From the NCBI RefSeq assembly GCF_013030945.1, contig NZ_JABBXF010000006.1:186001-250000 (forward strand): a stretch of DNA of 64,000 nt. Direction: 5' to 3'. A program made the translations under genes and the position numbers. This document shows positions 25,188 to 34,449 of this stretch, in pieces. A model generated the notes under the pieces. The model saw only the letters and a program-made list of their open reading frames with translations. It searched no databases and was not told the DNA's origin. The stretch comes from Streptomyces morookaense. GTDB taxonomy: Bacteria; Actinomycetota; Actinomycetes; Streptomycetales; Streptomycetaceae. Numbering within the stretch: position 1 is the stretch's first letter; each line of letters begins with the position of its first letter.

Positions 25188-27014
25188 TTAGAACGCGGCC
25201 TCGTCCAGCTCCATCAGCGACTGGTCGACCGACTCGGCAAGCGTCCGCTCGACGGCCAGGGCCGGGAGCACGGTGCGGGCGAAGAACTTCGCCGCCGCGA
25301 TCTTGCCCTGGTAGAAGGACTTGTCCCTGGAGGAGGCGGCGGGCAGCTTCTCGGCGGCCACCGCGGCGCCCTTGAGGAGCAGGTACGCGACGACGACGTC
25401 ACCCGAAGCCATCAGCAGGCGGGTGGTGTTGAGGCCCACCTTGTAGATGGACTTCACGTCCTTCTCGGTGGCGGCGAGGTCGGTCAGCATCGCGCCGACG
25501 ATCCCCTCCAGGTCCACCGCGGCCTTGGCGAGCTGCTCGCGGGCCTCGGCCAGGTCCTCGCCGCCGGCGGCCTCGGCGAGGAACTTCTTGATCTCCTCGG
25601 AGAGGGTGGTCAGCGCCTGGCCCTGGTCGCGGACGATCTTCCGGAAGAAGAAGTCCTGGCCCTGGATGGCCGTGGTGCCCTCGTAGAGGGTGTCGATCTT
25701 CGAGTCGCGGATGTACTGCTCGATCGGGTACTCCTGCAGGTACCCGGAGCCGCCGAAGGTCTGCAGCGACTGTGCCAGCTGCTCGTAGGACTTCTCGGAG
25801 CCGTAGCCCTTGACGATCGGCAGCAGCAGGTCGTTGAGACCGTGCAGCGCCTTGGCGTCCTCGCCCGCGGCCTCCTTGACCATGATCTCGTCCTGCACCG
25901 TGGCGGTGTAGAGGACGAGGGCGCGCATGCCCTCCGCGTACGCCTTCTGCGTCATCAGCGCGCGGCGCACGTCGGGGTGGTGCGTGATGGTGACCTTGGG
26001 CGCGGCCTTGTCGGTGAAGGCGGCCAGGTCCGGGCCCTGCACACGCTCCTTGGCGTACTCCAGGGCGTTGAGGTAGCCGGTGGAGAGGGTGGCGATGGCC
26101 TTCGTGCCGACCATCATGCGGGCGAACTCGATGATGCGGAACATCTGGCGGATGCCGTCGTGCTTCTCGCCGATGAGCCAGCCCTTGGCGGGGTGCTTGT
26201 CGCCGAAGGTCATCTCGCAGGTGTTGGAGGCCTTCAGGCCCATCTTGTGCTCGACGTTGGTGGCGTAGACGCCGTTGCGCTCGCCCAGTTCGCCGGTCTC
26301 GAAGTCGAACTCGTACTTCGGCACGAGGAAGAGCGAGAGGCCCTTGGTGCCCGGGCCGTGGCCCTCGGGGCGGGCGAGGACGTAGTGGAGGATGTTCTCC
26401 GCCATGTCGTGCTCACCGGAGGTGATGAAGCGCTTCACGCCCTCGATGTGCCAGGAGCCGTCCTCCTGCTGCACGGCCTTGGTGCGGCCGGCGCCCACGT
26501 CCGAGCCGGCGTCCGGCTCGGTGAGGACCATGGTGGAGCCCCACTGCTTCTCCACCGCGAGCTTCGCGATGTGCTTCTGCTGCTCGGTGCCCTCCTCGAA
26601 GAGGATGCCGGCGAACGCCGGGCCGGAGGCGTACATCCAGATCGCGGGGTTGGAGCCGAGGATGGCCTCCGCGTACGCCCAGATCAGCGAGCGCGGCGAG
26701 GTGGTGCCGCCGATCTCCTCCGGGATGCCCAGGCGCCACCACTCGGCGTCCATGTAGGCCTGGTAGCTCTTCCTGAACGCGGCCGGGACGGGCGCGGTGT
26801 TGGTCTCCGGGTCGAAGACCGGCGGGTTGCGGTCGGCGTCGGCGAAGGACGCGGCCAGCTCGTTCTCCGAGAGGCGGGTGAGCTCCGACAGGACGCTCTT
26901 CGCGGTCTCGACGTCCATCTCCGCGAACGGGCCGGTGCCGTACGCCTTGTCGCGGCCGAGAACCTCGAAGAGGTTGAACTCGATGTCGCGAAGATTCGAC
27001 TTGTAGTGGCCCAT
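25188..27014 (-). CDS. Acyl-CoA dehydrogenase, large FadE5/DmdC-like type
   Basis: The 608-aa flavoprotein has the ACAD signatures [14 protein letters not shown] and [26 protein letters not shown], an extended N-terminus ([20 protein letters not shown]) and an added C-terminal helical domain, as in FadE5 or DmdC-type dehydrogenases. It introduces the double bond in acyl-CoA during beta-oxidation and passes electrons to ETF. The start is ATG 27014. Two copies of a TTACYGAYNGGTA-like operator lie 44-83 bases upstream, and the same operator precedes the EtfD-like reductase gene at 58-60 kb. This suggests joint control by a fatty-acid-responsive repressor. Confidence 0.94.
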   Translation of the reverse strand: MGHYKSNLRDIEFNLFEVLGRDKAYGTGPFAEMDVETAKSVLSELTRLSENELAASFADADRNPPVFDPETNTAPVPAAFRKSYQAYMDAEWWRLGIPEEIGGTTSPRSLIWAYAEAILGSNPAIWMYASGPAFAGILFEEGTEQQKHIAKLAVEKQWGSTMVLTEPDAGSDVGAGRTKAVQQEDGSWHIEGVKRFITSGEHDMAENILHYVLARPEGHGPGTKGLSLFLVPKYEFDFETGELGERNGVYATNVEHKMGLKASNTCEMTFGDKHPAKGWLIGEKHDGIRQMFRIIEFARMMVGTKAIATLSTGYLNALEYAKERVQGPDLAAFTDKAAPKVTITHHPDVRRALMTQKAYAEGMRALVLYTATVQDEIMVKEAAGEDAKALHGLNDLLLPIVKGYGSEKSYEQLAQSLQTFGGSGYLQEYPIEQYIRDSKIDTLYEGTTAIQGQDFFFRKIVRDQGQALTTLSEEIKKFLAEAAGGEDLAEAREQLAKAAVDLEGIVGAMLTDLAATEKDVKSIYKVGLNTTRLLMASGDVVVAYLLLKGAAVAAEKLPAASSRDKSFYQGKIAAAKFFARTVLPALAVERTLAESVDQSLMELDEAAF

Positions 27015-27057
27015 GACAGACGGCTCCGTAAGAGACGGGAGGTGCGATCCTCTGTGC

Positions 27058-27071
27058 GTACCGGTCAGTAA
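27058..27071. promoter_or_regulatory. Candidate operator 1 of the acyl-CoA dehydrogenase gene
   Basis: In the direction of the gene it reads TTACTGACCGGTAC, a dyad with TAC/GTA half-sites, 44-57 bases upstream of the start codon. It matches TTACTGATTGGTAA upstream of the EtfD-like gene. Confidence 0.65.
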
Positions 27072-27083
27072 GCAGCAATGATG

Positions 27084-27097
27084 CTACCCGTCGGTAA
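27084..27097. promoter_or_regulatory. Candidate operator 2 of the acyl-CoA dehydrogenase gene
   Basis: In the direction of the gene it reads TTACCGACGGGTAG. Its centre is 26 bases from operator 1, and it has the same TAC-N6-GTA core. Confidence 0.6.
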
Positions 27098-27146
27098 TAA
27101 GGCGCAAGACCCGATCGCCCAACTGTGACTCGTTACGCTTTGGCCC

Positions 27147-27599
27147 ATGTACGGCTACGACCAGAATGCGGGAGCCCAGGGTTACGCCCCGCCGCAGCAG
27201 CCCGGCGGCTACGGCGAACAGCCGCTCTACCCCGAGCCGTCCCCGCCGTCCCTGGCCGACGCGGTGCGTGCCTTCACCACGGGCCAGATGTCCGCGGAGG
27301 ACTTCCAGACGGTGTTCGCCGGCTCCAAGGTCTACTGCCCGCGCGGCGAGAACCCCGGGTTCCTCGCGCTGCACAACACCCAGCAGCCGGTGATCCCGAT
27401 GTTCAGCTCCCTGAAGGAGCTGCGGCGGTACGCGGGCAAGGAGTCCAAGTACTTCGTGATCACGGGCGCCGAGGTGCTCGATCTCCTGCCGACCGGCTAC
27501 GGGTTCGTCCTCGACATGGAGGGCGATCACCGGATGGTGTTCGACGCCAAGTCCGTGGAGCAGATGGTGGATTTCGCGATGCGAAGGATGTACGGCTGA
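27147..27599 (+). CDS. SseB-family protein
   Basis: The 150-aa protein has an N-terminal Gly/Gln/Tyr/Pro-rich tail (GAQGYAPPQQPGGYGEQPLY) and then an SseB N-terminal domain: LADAVRAFTTGQMSAEDFQTVF, VYCPRGENPGFLALHN, VIPMFSSLKELRRYAGKES, VLDLLPTGYGFVLDME. SseB-like domains are widespread in Streptomyces; the function is unclear, with proposed regulatory or effector-related roles. It is divergent from the acyl-CoA dehydrogenase gene, about 130 bases apart. A dispersed repeat follows the stop. Confidence 0.86.
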   Translation: MYGYDQNAGAQGYAPPQQPGGYGEQPLYPEPSPPSLADAVRAFTTGQMSAEDFQTVFAGSKVYCPRGENPGFLALHNTQQPVIPMFSSLKELRRYAGKESKYFVITGAEVLDLLPTGYGFVLDMEGDHRMVFDAKSVEQMVDFAMRRMYG

Positions 27600-27603
27600 G
27601 GGT

Positions 27604-27673
27604 TCGTCGTGGTTGCTCGCGCCCACGCGGCGGAGCCGCACATCGAAACAGCCCCGCGCCCCTTACGGGGCGC
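27604..27673. repeat. Dispersed intergenic repeat with hairpin, overlapping the protease 3' end
   Basis: It shares near-identical sequence with 38165-38233, including tcgtggttgctcgcgcccac and the hairpin GCGCCCC-ttac-GGGGCGC at 27656-27673. The hairpin encodes the last codons and TAA stop of the protease gene on the minus strand. Confidence 0.75.
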
Positions 27674-28604
27674 TGGTCGCCCGCTGGTACAACTCCTGTA
27701 CCGCCGAACCGAAGTACGAGCTGTACGACGTCTCGTCGTCCCCGCCCTCGTCCTTCCCGCCCAGGACGCCGTTGACCGTGCCGAGGCCGGTGGCGGCGTC
27801 CACGTCCGTGAGGACCGGGCTCCCGCTCGTCCCGTTCGGCAGGCCCTCGCAGTCGAAGCGCAGCTGCGTCGGGCCCTCGGTGGTGGTCGTGTTCTGGCAG
27901 CCGAGCGGGCTCTCACGGTCGTTCGGGTAGCCCAGCACCCGCGCCGGGCGGTGGACGGGCGGGTCGAAGCGGATCTGCTCCGCTCCCGTCACCCGCTCGA
28001 TCTGTGCATCGCCCTGCGCGCTGCGGACGTGGACGAACGCCACGTCGTAGTCGGGATCCCGGGAGTCCGCCCACTGCGGGGCGACATCGATGGACGTGGC
28101 CACCCAGACCCCGTACGGCGCCTGTCCGTCGTGGTAGCCGGGCACGAAGGCGATGTCCGTGCGGAAGCCGTCGGCGTGGACGCAGTGCGCGGCGGTGACC
28201 AGCAGATTTCCCGAGGGGCTGTGCACGACGCCCGCCGTGCAGCCGTGGGCCGGGTCGCCCTGCCCGGTGTAGAACAGCGGTCCCACGGCCGGCGAGGGCG
28301 CCATGGGGGCCGCCTCCAGCGGCTCCGACGGGGCCAGCGCGTCGGTGCGCAGGCCGCGCGAGACCGGCTGCACGGGCTCCCGCGGCTCGGTCGTGCGGAC
28401 GGCGGAGCGCATGGCCTGTGCCGCCGCCTCGCTCAGTGCCGCGGGCTCCTGGTAGTGCCCGGCGGAGTCGCCTTCGGCGACCGGGGCGTCGGTCGCCGCC
28501 AGACCGCGGGTGGCCACCAGCAGGCCGACGACGGCCAGGGCCAGCACGGCGGCGGCGAGGGCGGCGTACCCGGCAGGGCCCGGGGCTCTGACGTTCAGGC
28601 GCAT
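27663..28604 (-). CDS. Secreted trypsin-like serine protease
   Basis: The 313-aa protein has an N-terminal hydrophobic segment (AALAAAVLALAVVGLLVATRG) acting as signal or anchor, a spacer of about 70 residues, and a chymotrypsin-fold protease domain. The triad is His in VTAAHCVHADG, Asp in DPDYDVAFVHV and Ser in LPNGTSGSPVL. It also has Cys pairs (HGCTAG/AAHC; LGCQN/FDCEG). It is expected to cleave extracellular or cell-surface proteins. The last three residues and the stop codon derive from a dispersed repeat hairpin. It is convergent with the SseB gene. Confidence 0.92.
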   Translation of the reverse strand: MRLNVRAPGPAGYAALAAAVLALAVVGLLVATRGLAATDAPVAEGDSAGHYQEPAALSEAAAQAMRSAVRTTEPREPVQPVSRGLRTDALAPSEPLEAAPMAPSPAVGPLFYTGQGDPAHGCTAGVVHSPSGNLLVTAAHCVHADGFRTDIAFVPGYHDGQAPYGVWVATSIDVAPQWADSRDPDYDVAFVHVRSAQGDAQIERVTGAEQIRFDPPVHRPARVLGYPNDRESPLGCQNTTTTEGPTQLRFDCEGLPNGTSGSPVLTDVDAATGLGTVNGVLGGKDEGGDDETSYSSYFGSAVQELYQRATSAP

Positions 28605-28666
28605 TGATCAAGTGTCCCCCCTGGCGCTGTGAAGAGGCTGTGGTGGGCCAGGGGAATGCCTACATC

Positions 28667-28695
28667 TTGCAGGTTGTTCACCATTCAACTAAATT
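28667..28695 (+). promoter_or_regulatory. Candidate promoter of the pirin gene
   Basis: TTGCAG (28667-28672), a 17-base spacer and TAAATT (28690-28695) form a good match to the vegetative consensus, 30 bases before the pirin ATG. The segment is markedly AT-rich for this genome. Confidence 0.62.
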
Positions 28696-28724
28696 GGAGA
28701 CGCAGAGACCCCGAGGAGGCCGTC

Positions 28725-29675
28725 ATGCCCGCAGTGACCGTGGAAAACCCGCTGACCCTGCCCCGCGTATCCGCTCCCGCGGCGGCGCAGCAGCGACCGG
28801 TGCTGCACGTCGCCACCGCTCCCGGCGGCTTCGAGGGCGAGGGCTTCCCCGTCCGCCGGGCCTTCGCGGGGATCGACTACCGGTACCTGGACCCGTTCAT
28901 CATGATGGACCAGATGGGCGAGGTGGAGTACGCCCCGGGAGAGCCGAAGGGCACCCCCTGGCACCCGCACCGGGGCTTCGAGACCGTCACCTATTTGATA
29001 GACGGCACATTCGTGCACCGTGACTCGCACGGGGGCGGCGGTGTCATCACCGACGGCGACACCCAGTGGATGACGGCGGGCTCCGGCCTGCTGCACATCG
29101 AGGCGCCGCCGGAGTCGCTCGTCATGTCGGGCGGCGTCTTCCACGGCCTCCAGCTGTGGGTGAACCTGCCCGCCAAGGACAAGATGATCGCGCCGAAGTA
29201 CCAGGACATCCGGGGCGGCAGCGTCAAACTGCTGGCCTCCGAGGACGGCGGTGCGCTCGTCCGCCTGATCGCCGGTGACATCGCGGGCCACGAGGGCCCG
29301 GGCGCGACCCACACCCCGATCACGATGATCCACATGTCGGTGAGCCCCGGCGCCTCGGTCACCCTGCCGTGGCGGAAGGACTTCAACGCCCTGGCGTACG
29401 GCCTCGCGGGCCTCGGCTCGGCGGGCACGGAACGGCGCCCGTTCCGGATGGGCCAGGCGGTCGTCTTCGGCGACGGCGACTCGCTCACGGTCCGTGCGGA
29501 CGAGGCCCAGGAATCGCGCAGCGAGAACTTCGAGGTCGTCCTGCTGGGCGGCCTGCCGATCCGGGAGCCGATGATGCACTACGGCCCGTTCGTCATGAAC
29601 ACCCACGCCGAACTGGCCCAGGCCTTCGAGGACTTCCAGGCCGGTCGGCTCGGCACCGTGCCCGCAGGCGAGTGA
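28725..29675 (+). CDS. Pirin-family cupin protein
   Basis: The 316-aa pirin-like bicupin is shown by YLDPFIMMDQMGEVEYAPGE, the metal motif HPHRGFETVTYLIDG and the second metal site LLHIEAPPE, with a C-terminal pirin domain. Family members bind iron, and some act as quercetinases or regulate metabolic enzymes. ATG 28725 follows GAGGAGG at a good distance. It corresponds to S. coelicolor SCO3798, the gene known to contain the phiC31 attachment site, and the same site is seen here within codons 67-83. Confidence 0.93.
   Translation: MPAVTVENPLTLPRVSAPAAAQQRPVLHVATAPGGFEGEGFPVRRAFAGIDYRYLDPFIMMDQMGEVEYAPGEPKGTPWHPHRGFETVTYLIDGTFVHRDSHGGGGVITDGDTQWMTAGSGLLHIEAPPESLVMSGGVFHGLQLWVNLPAKDKMIAPKYQDIRGGSVKLLASEDGGALVRLIAGDIAGHEGPGATHTPITMIHMSVSPGASVTLPWRKDFNALAYGLAGLGSAGTERRPFRMGQAVVFGDGDSLTVRADEAQESRSENFEVVLLGGLPIREPMMHYGPFVMNTHAELAQAFEDFQAGRLGTVPAGE
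28923..28972 (-). other. attB: phiC31-type chromosomal attachment site (attB) inside the pirin gene
   Basis: Read on the minus strand, a 40-base core alignment to the known phiC31 attB from memory differs at about five positions. Recognisable blocks are GTGCGGGTGCCAGGG, GTGCCCTT and GCGTACTCCAC. The TT crossover dinucleotide is conserved (AA at 28947-28948 on the plus strand). The site is unoccupied and the reading frame is intact. Confidence 0.85.
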
Positions 29676-29722
29676 GCCTTCGGCTGCGGGCCGGCTGTGG
29701 CCGGTCGCGCAGTTCCTCCCCC

Positions 29723-29740
29723 AGCGCCCCTCGGGGCGCT
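29723..29740. terminator. Hairpin between convergent pirin and SpoIIE genes
   Basis: AGCGCCCC-tc-GGGGCGCT lies just before the SpoIIE gene stop and belongs to the same hairpin family as those at 23142, 27656 and 38216. It probably terminates both convergent genes. Confidence 0.65.
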
Positions 29741-31887
29741 CAGGTGATCCCCTCGTAGTCCTCGACCGTCTGGCCCGAGTTCTCATGCAACTCGAACCAG
29801 ATGTTCTTGCCCTCGCCCCGCGGGTCCACCCCCCACGTCCCGGCGAGGAGTTCCATCAGCACCAGCCCGCGCCCGGAGGAGGCCATCTCCCCCGGGTGCC
29901 GGCGGTGCGGCAGCTCGTCGCTGCTGTCGGCGACGTCGACGCGGACGCAGCGCGAGCCGAGCTCGCCCGATATCTCGGCGACCACCAGCGCGTCCCCGTC
30001 CGTGTGGACGAGCACATTGGTGACCATCTCGGAGACCATCAGCACCGCCGAGTCGGTCTGGTCCTCGTCCGGCCAGTCGTACATCAGGTCCCGCACCTGC
30101 TGGCGGGCCTCGGCGATGCGTTCCGGCTCGGCCTGGGCGATGCTCAGGACCGTGCGCCGGGTGGGCCTCGGCAGGGCGGCGATGCCGGGCCCGGCCGGGA
30201 TGCCCGGCTCGCGGCACAGGAGCAGCAGGGCGATGTCGTCCTCGCGCCGGTCGACCAGCGGCCCGGTGGTGTGGTGGGAGGACGGGCCGTGCACGGCCTG
30301 CACGAGGGAGTCCGCGAGCTGCTCCAGGCTGTCGCCGAGGTTCCCGTCGCCGTCCTGGTCGAGGGCGTGCCCCTCGATGACCTCGCGCAGCCGGTTCCAG
30401 CCGCTCTCCAGGTCGTGGCCGCCGGTCTCGATCAGCCCGTCGGTGCAGACCAGCATGGTCTCGCCGGGTTCCAGGACGAGCCGGGTGGTGGGGTAGTCGG
30501 TGTCGGGGTCGATGCCGAGCGGCAGCCCGCCCGCGGTGGAGCGGACGAGCATGGTGCCGTCGTTGAGGCGGACGGCCGGGTCGGGGTGGCCGGCGCGGGC
30601 GATGACGAGCAGGCCGGTGAGCGGGTCGACCTCGATGTAGAGGCAGGTGGCGAAGCGCGGATCGGTCTCCTCGCCGCCGGCGCCGTTGATGCCGGCGAGG
30701 AAGCGCGAGGCGCGGGAGAGCACGGCGTCGGGGTGGTGGCCCTCGGAGGCGTAGGCGCGCAGGGCGATGCGCAGCTGTCCCATGAGCCCCGCCGCCCGCA
30801 CGTCGTGGCCCTGGACGTCGCCGATGACCAGGGCGATCTTTCCCGAGGGCAGCGGGATCATGTCGTACCAGTCGCCGCCGATCTGCAGACCGCCGCCGGT
30901 GGGCACGTAGCGGGCGGCCACCGTCATGTTGGGGATGTCCGGCTGGACGGTCGGCATCATCGTGCGCTGCAGGCCGTCGCTCAGCTCGCGCTCGGACTCG
31001 TGGACGCTGGCCCGGCTCAGCGCCTGGGCGAGCATCCGGGCCACGGTGGTCAGCACGGACCGCTCGTCGGGCGTGAAGGCGACCGGCATGCTGAAGCCGG
31101 CCATCCAGGCGCCGATCACGCGCCCCGCGTTGATCAGCGGGAGGAAGGCCCAGGAGCTGCGGCCGAAGTGCTCGACCATCGGGTAGATGAGCGGGAAGCG
31201 GCGCCCGTACTCGCCGGGGGTGGGGATGTAGACCGCGCGTCCGGTGCGGATGACCTCGGCGGCCGGGTACTGCGAGTTCACCGGCAGGTCCAGGAAGGCG
31301 TCCATGTCGCCGGGTGCGTAGCCGTGCTGGCCGATGAGCCGGACGCGGTTGCCCTCGCCGGCGAAGACCGCCAGGGCGGAGGGCTCGAAGCCGGGCATGG
31401 AGAGGCCGGCCGCCACCCGCAGCACCTCGGAGGTCGAGCGTGCCTCGGAGAGCGCCCGGCCCGCGTCCAGCAGGAAGGCCTCGCGGTTGCGTCTCCAGTC
31501 GCCCGTGACGGGCGTGCGGGCCGCGGTGGTGCCGGGCTGGGGCGCGGGCACTTCCTCCAGGGTGCCGACGAGGACGGTGCCGGGGCCGGTGACGAGGGGC
31601 TTGGTGCGGCTGCGGACGGTGCGCAGCACCCGGCCCTCCTCGTCGACCACCCGCATCCGGACCTCGGCGAGGGTGCCCTCGGCGACGGCCAGGCCGGTGA
31701 TGTTCTGGATCTCGACCCAGTCGACGGCGTGGAAGCGCGCCCGGGCGGCCCGCTCGGGCAGCTCCACCTGCTCCGCGGGCAGACCGAGGAGCCGTGCGGC
31801 CTCGGCGTCGAAGGTGACGATGCCCGAGGCGTTGTCCCAGGACCACAGCCCGGTGGCGACGGCGGCCAGTACGTCCTCGGTGCGCAT
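29740..31887 (-). CDS. PAS-GAF-SpoIIE phosphatase with C-terminal HATPase anti-sigma-type kinase domain
   Basis: The 715-aa multidomain regulator has an N-terminal PAS-like domain (TGLWSWDNASGIVTFDAEAARLLGL), a GAF domain (about 150-300), and a PP2C/SpoIIE phosphatase (GGDWYDMIPLPSGKIALVIGDVQGHD with metal Asp, VCTDGLIE, REDDIALLLL). The C-terminal HATPase_c domain is RsbW-like (MVSEMVTNVLVHTDGDAL, SSGRGLVLMELLAGTWGV). Such proteins act on anti-anti-sigma factors in partner-switching systems. No sigma or anti-sigma gene is adjacent. The start is ATG 31887, divergent from aspS. The stop overlaps the right end of a hairpin. Confidence 0.92.
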   Translation of the reverse strand: MRTEDVLAAVATGLWSWDNASGIVTFDAEAARLLGLPAEQVELPERAARARFHAVDWVEIQNITGLAVAEGTLAEVRMRVVDEEGRVLRTVRSRTKPLVTGPGTVLVGTLEEVPAPQPGTTAARTPVTGDWRRNREAFLLDAGRALSEARSTSEVLRVAAGLSMPGFEPSALAVFAGEGNRVRLIGQHGYAPGDMDAFLDLPVNSQYPAAEVIRTGRAVYIPTPGEYGRRFPLIYPMVEHFGRSSWAFLPLINAGRVIGAWMAGFSMPVAFTPDERSVLTTVARMLAQALSRASVHESERELSDGLQRTMMPTVQPDIPNMTVAARYVPTGGGLQIGGDWYDMIPLPSGKIALVIGDVQGHDVRAAGLMGQLRIALRAYASEGHHPDAVLSRASRFLAGINGAGGEETDPRFATCLYIEVDPLTGLLVIARAGHPDPAVRLNDGTMLVRSTAGGLPLGIDPDTDYPTTRLVLEPGETMLVCTDGLIETGGHDLESGWNRLREVIEGHALDQDGDGNLGDSLEQLADSLVQAVHGPSSHHTTGPLVDRREDDIALLLLCREPGIPAGPGIAALPRPTRRTVLSIAQAEPERIAEARQQVRDLMYDWPDEDQTDSAVLMVSEMVTNVLVHTDGDALVVAEISGELGSRCVRVDVADSSDELPHRRHPGEMASSGRGLVLMELLAGTWGVDPRGEGKNIWFELHENSGQTVEDYEGIT

Positions 31888-32059
31888 TGCCCCACTTTAT
31901 GCAGGTGTGGGCAGTGGGGACCACCGATGACAGGTGGGGCAGTACCCTTGCACAGGTGCTGTATGCGCACCAGTCGGTGCCGCATCCGCACCGGCGGCGC
32001 ACCACCGGGCGCGCGGCATTCCGCTCGATCAACGACTCCGACCACGACTTGGATGAATG

Positions 32060-33856
32060 ATGCATCGGTACCGGTCCCACACCTGCGGCGAGCTCCGTGC
32101 GGCTGACGTCGACACCGACGTGCGACTGAGCGGCTGGCTGCACAATCGTCGCGACCTGGGCGGCATCCTCTTCATCGATCTCCGCGACCACCACGGCATC
32201 ACCCAGCTGGTGGCCCGTCCCGGCACCCCGGCCAACGAGGCCCTGAGCCACCTCACCAAGGAGACCGTCGTCCGCGTGGACGGCAAGGTCATGAGCCGCG
32301 GTGCGGAGAACGTCAACCCCGATCTGCCCACCGGCGAGGTCGAGATCGAGGTCACCGCCGTGGAGGTGCTCGGTGCCGCCGAGCAGATCCCGTTCACCAT
32401 CAACGCCGACGACGGCGTGAACGAGGAGCGCCGCCTGGAGTACCGCTTCCTCGACCTGCGCCGCGAGCGCATGCACCGCAACATCATGCTGCGCTCGGCG
32501 GTCATCGCCTCGATGCGGCAGAAGATGACGGCGCTCGGCTTCAACGAGATGGCCACCCCGATCCTGTCCGCCACCTCCCCCGAGGGCGCGCGCGACTTCC
32601 TGGTGCCGTCCCGCCTGCACGCCGGCAAGTTCTACGCACTGCCGCAGGCGCCGCAGCAGTTCAAGCAGCTGCTGATGATCGCGGGCTTCGACCGCTACTT
32701 CCAGATCGCGCCCTGCTTCCGTGACGAGGACGCCCGCGCCGACCGTTCGCCGGGCGAGTTCTACCAGCTCGACGTGGAGATGTCCTTCGTCGAGCAGGAG
32801 GACGTCTTCCAGGTGATCGAGAAGGTCATGACCGACCTCTTCGAGGAGTTCGGCAACGGCCGCCACGTCACCTCCCCCTTCCCGCGCATCCCGTTCCGCG
32901 AGGCGATGCTCAAGTACGGCTCGGACAAGCCGGACCTGCGCGCCAAGCTGGAACTGGTCGACGTCTCCGCGGTCTTCGCCGACAGCGGCTTCAAGGCGTT
33001 CGCCGGCAAGCACGTGCGTGCGCTGGCCGTGCCGGACACCGCCGGACAGTCCCGCAAGTTCTTCGACGGCCTGGGCGAGTACGCGGTCCAGCAGGGCGCT
33101 CAGGGCCTTGCGTGGGTTCGTGTGGGCGGGACCGCTGAGAACACGGAACTCTCGGGTCCCATCGCCAAGTTCCTCACCGAGGAGAACGTCAAGGCCCTCA
33201 CCGAGGCCCTCGGCCTGGCCCCCGGTCACGCGGTCTTCTTCGGCGCGGGCGAGTTCGACGAGGTCTCGAAGATCATGGGCGCGGTCCGCGTCGAGGCCGC
33301 CAAGCGCGCCGGCCACTTCGAGGAGAACGTCTTCCGGTTCTGCTGGATCGTCGACTTCCCGATGTTCGAGAAGAACGAGGACACCGGGCAGATCGAGTTC
33401 TCCCACAACCCGTTCTCCATGCCCCAGGGCGGCCTCGAGGCCCTCAACACGATGGACCCGCTGGACATCCTGGCCTGGCAGTACGACATCGTCTGCAACG
33501 GCACCGAGCTGTCCTCCGGCGCCATCCGGAACCACGAGCCGGACGTCATGTACAAGGCGTTCGAGATCGCCGGTTACTCGAAGGACGACGTCGAGCGCGA
33601 GTTCGGCGGCATGCTCCGCGCGTTCAAGTTCGGCGCCCCGCCGCACGGCGGCATCGCCCCGGGCGTCGACCGCATCGTGATGCTGCTGGCCGACGAGCCC
33701 AACATCCGCGAGACGATCGCCTTCCCGCTCAACGGCAACGCGCAGGACCTGCTGATGGGCGCCCCGAGCGAGGTCGACGACGCCCGCCTGAAGGAGCTCC
33801 ACCTGAGCATCTACAAGGGCGCGGCCAAGCCGACCCCGTACAAGCCGACCAAGTAG
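32060..33856 (+). CDS. aspS: Aspartyl-tRNA synthetase
   Basis: The 598-aa class II synthetase has an OB-fold anticodon domain ([23 protein letters not shown]), motif 2 ([23 protein letters not shown]), the bacterial GAD insertion domain (about 290-420) and motif 3 ([13 protein letters not shown]). The bacterial length suggests AspRS; actinobacteria often use a non-discriminating form with GatCAB, which sequence alone does not settle. ATG 32060 ([12 protein letters not shown]) is the usual family start; an ATG immediately before (32057) is equally possible. It is followed by a strong hairpin. Confidence 0.95.
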   Translation: MHRYRSHTCGELRAADVDTDVRLSGWLHNRRDLGGILFIDLRDHHGITQLVARPGTPANEALSHLTKETVVRVDGKVMSRGAENVNPDLPTGEVEIEVTAVEVLGAAEQIPFTINADDGVNEERRLEYRFLDLRRERMHRNIMLRSAVIASMRQKMTALGFNEMATPILSATSPEGARDFLVPSRLHAGKFYALPQAPQQFKQLLMIAGFDRYFQIAPCFRDEDARADRSPGEFYQLDVEMSFVEQEDVFQVIEKVMTDLFEEFGNGRHVTSPFPRIPFREAMLKYGSDKPDLRAKLELVDVSAVFADSGFKAFAGKHVRALAVPDTAGQSRKFFDGLGEYAVQQGAQGLAWVRVGGTAENTELSGPIAKFLTEENVKALTEALGLAPGHAVFFGAGEFDEVSKIMGAVRVEAAKRAGHFEENVFRFCWIVDFPMFEKNEDTGQIEFSHNPFSMPQGGLEALNTMDPLDILAWQYDIVCNGTELSSGAIRNHEPDVMYKAFEIAGYSKDDVEREFGGMLRAFKFGAPPHGGIAPGVDRIVMLLADEPNIRETIAFPLNGNAQDLLMGAPSEVDDARLKELHLSIYKGAAKPTPYKPTK

Positions 33857-33874
33857 GGGCGGCAGCACGACGCG

Positions 33875-33913
33875 GAGGGCGGGCCCGGTGAGTTTCTCAC
33901 CGGGCCCGCCCTC
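33875..33913. terminator. Strong terminator after aspS
   Basis: A perfect 18-bp inverted repeat, arms 33875-33892 and 33896-33913, with loop ttt. It lies between convergent genes and probably works in both directions. Confidence 0.88.
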
Positions 33914-33917
33914 GTTC

Positions 33918-34304
33918 TCACGTCAGTGCGCTCAGGGCGCTCAGCGCCGTCACCATCGGCAGTCTCGGACAGCACCCCGCGGCCTCGTGCACCGCGCGCT
34001 GCAGCCGCCCGGGGGTCAGCCGCTGACTCCACAGCACGGACCGGGCCCCGTACTCCGTCACCGCCATCAACTCGGTCTCGCCGAGGTCGTCGGCGATGAC
34101 CAGCAGCGGCGCGCGGCGGGCCCGTGCGAGCCGGCGCAGCGTGCCGGGTGCGCCGTCGTCGTGGCGCCCCAGGAGCAGCACGTCGACGGCCGCCCCCTCG
34201 CGGACCACGCTCACCCCCGGCAGCGCACGCAGCTGTCTGGCGACGCGGGCCCGGGCGACCTCGTCGGCGGTGTGGACGCTCACGGTGATGCGGTCGGTCG
34301 TCAT
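33918..34304 (-). CDS. Receiver-like small protein without output domain
   Basis: The 128-aa product starts MTTDRITVSVHTADEVARAR and shows a response-regulator-like alternation of strands and helices (VDVLLLGRHDD, APLLVIADDLGETELMAVTEYGARSVLWSQRLTPGRLQRAV). In the last block GARSVLW resembles the GAxGYLxK region of NarL-type receivers. The usual acidic pocket is mostly absent (SVHT in place of DDH), so phosphorylation is doubtful. There is no HTH. It may be a pseudo-receiver or a regulator truncated at its C-terminus. ATG 34304 is preceded by GTGAAG. It lies between two strong hairpins, so it is transcribed alone. Confidence 0.7.
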   Translation of the reverse strand: MTTDRITVSVHTADEVARARVARQLRALPGVSVVREGAAVDVLLLGRHDDGAPGTLRRLARARRAPLLVIADDLGETELMAVTEYGARSVLWSQRLTPGRLQRAVHEAAGCCPRLPMVTALSALSALT

Positions 34305-34398
34305 GCGCTTCACTGCTGTTGCACTTCCTCGTCTGCCCCCGTGTATCGACGGGACCAGCCTTCCGAAGCGCGCTGAACGAACGATTGTCGAACGATCA

Positions 34399-34432
34399 AC
34401 GGGCCCGGAAACCATCCGGTTTCCGGGCCCGT
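34399..34432. terminator. Terminator between metG and the receiver-like gene
   Basis: A perfect 15-bp inverted repeat, arms 34399-34413 and 34418-34432, with loop atcc, directly after the metG stop on the minus strand. Confidence 0.85.
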
Positions 34433-34449
34433 GAGGAAGGTGTGGCCGA

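Noticed and set aside
29783..33868. A 1361-codon open frame on the minus strand across aspS and the SpoIIE gene
   Set aside because: It is antisense to aspS and out of frame with the SpoIIE gene. It exists because stop codons are rare at this GC content, its composition is low-complexity, and no domain is seen.
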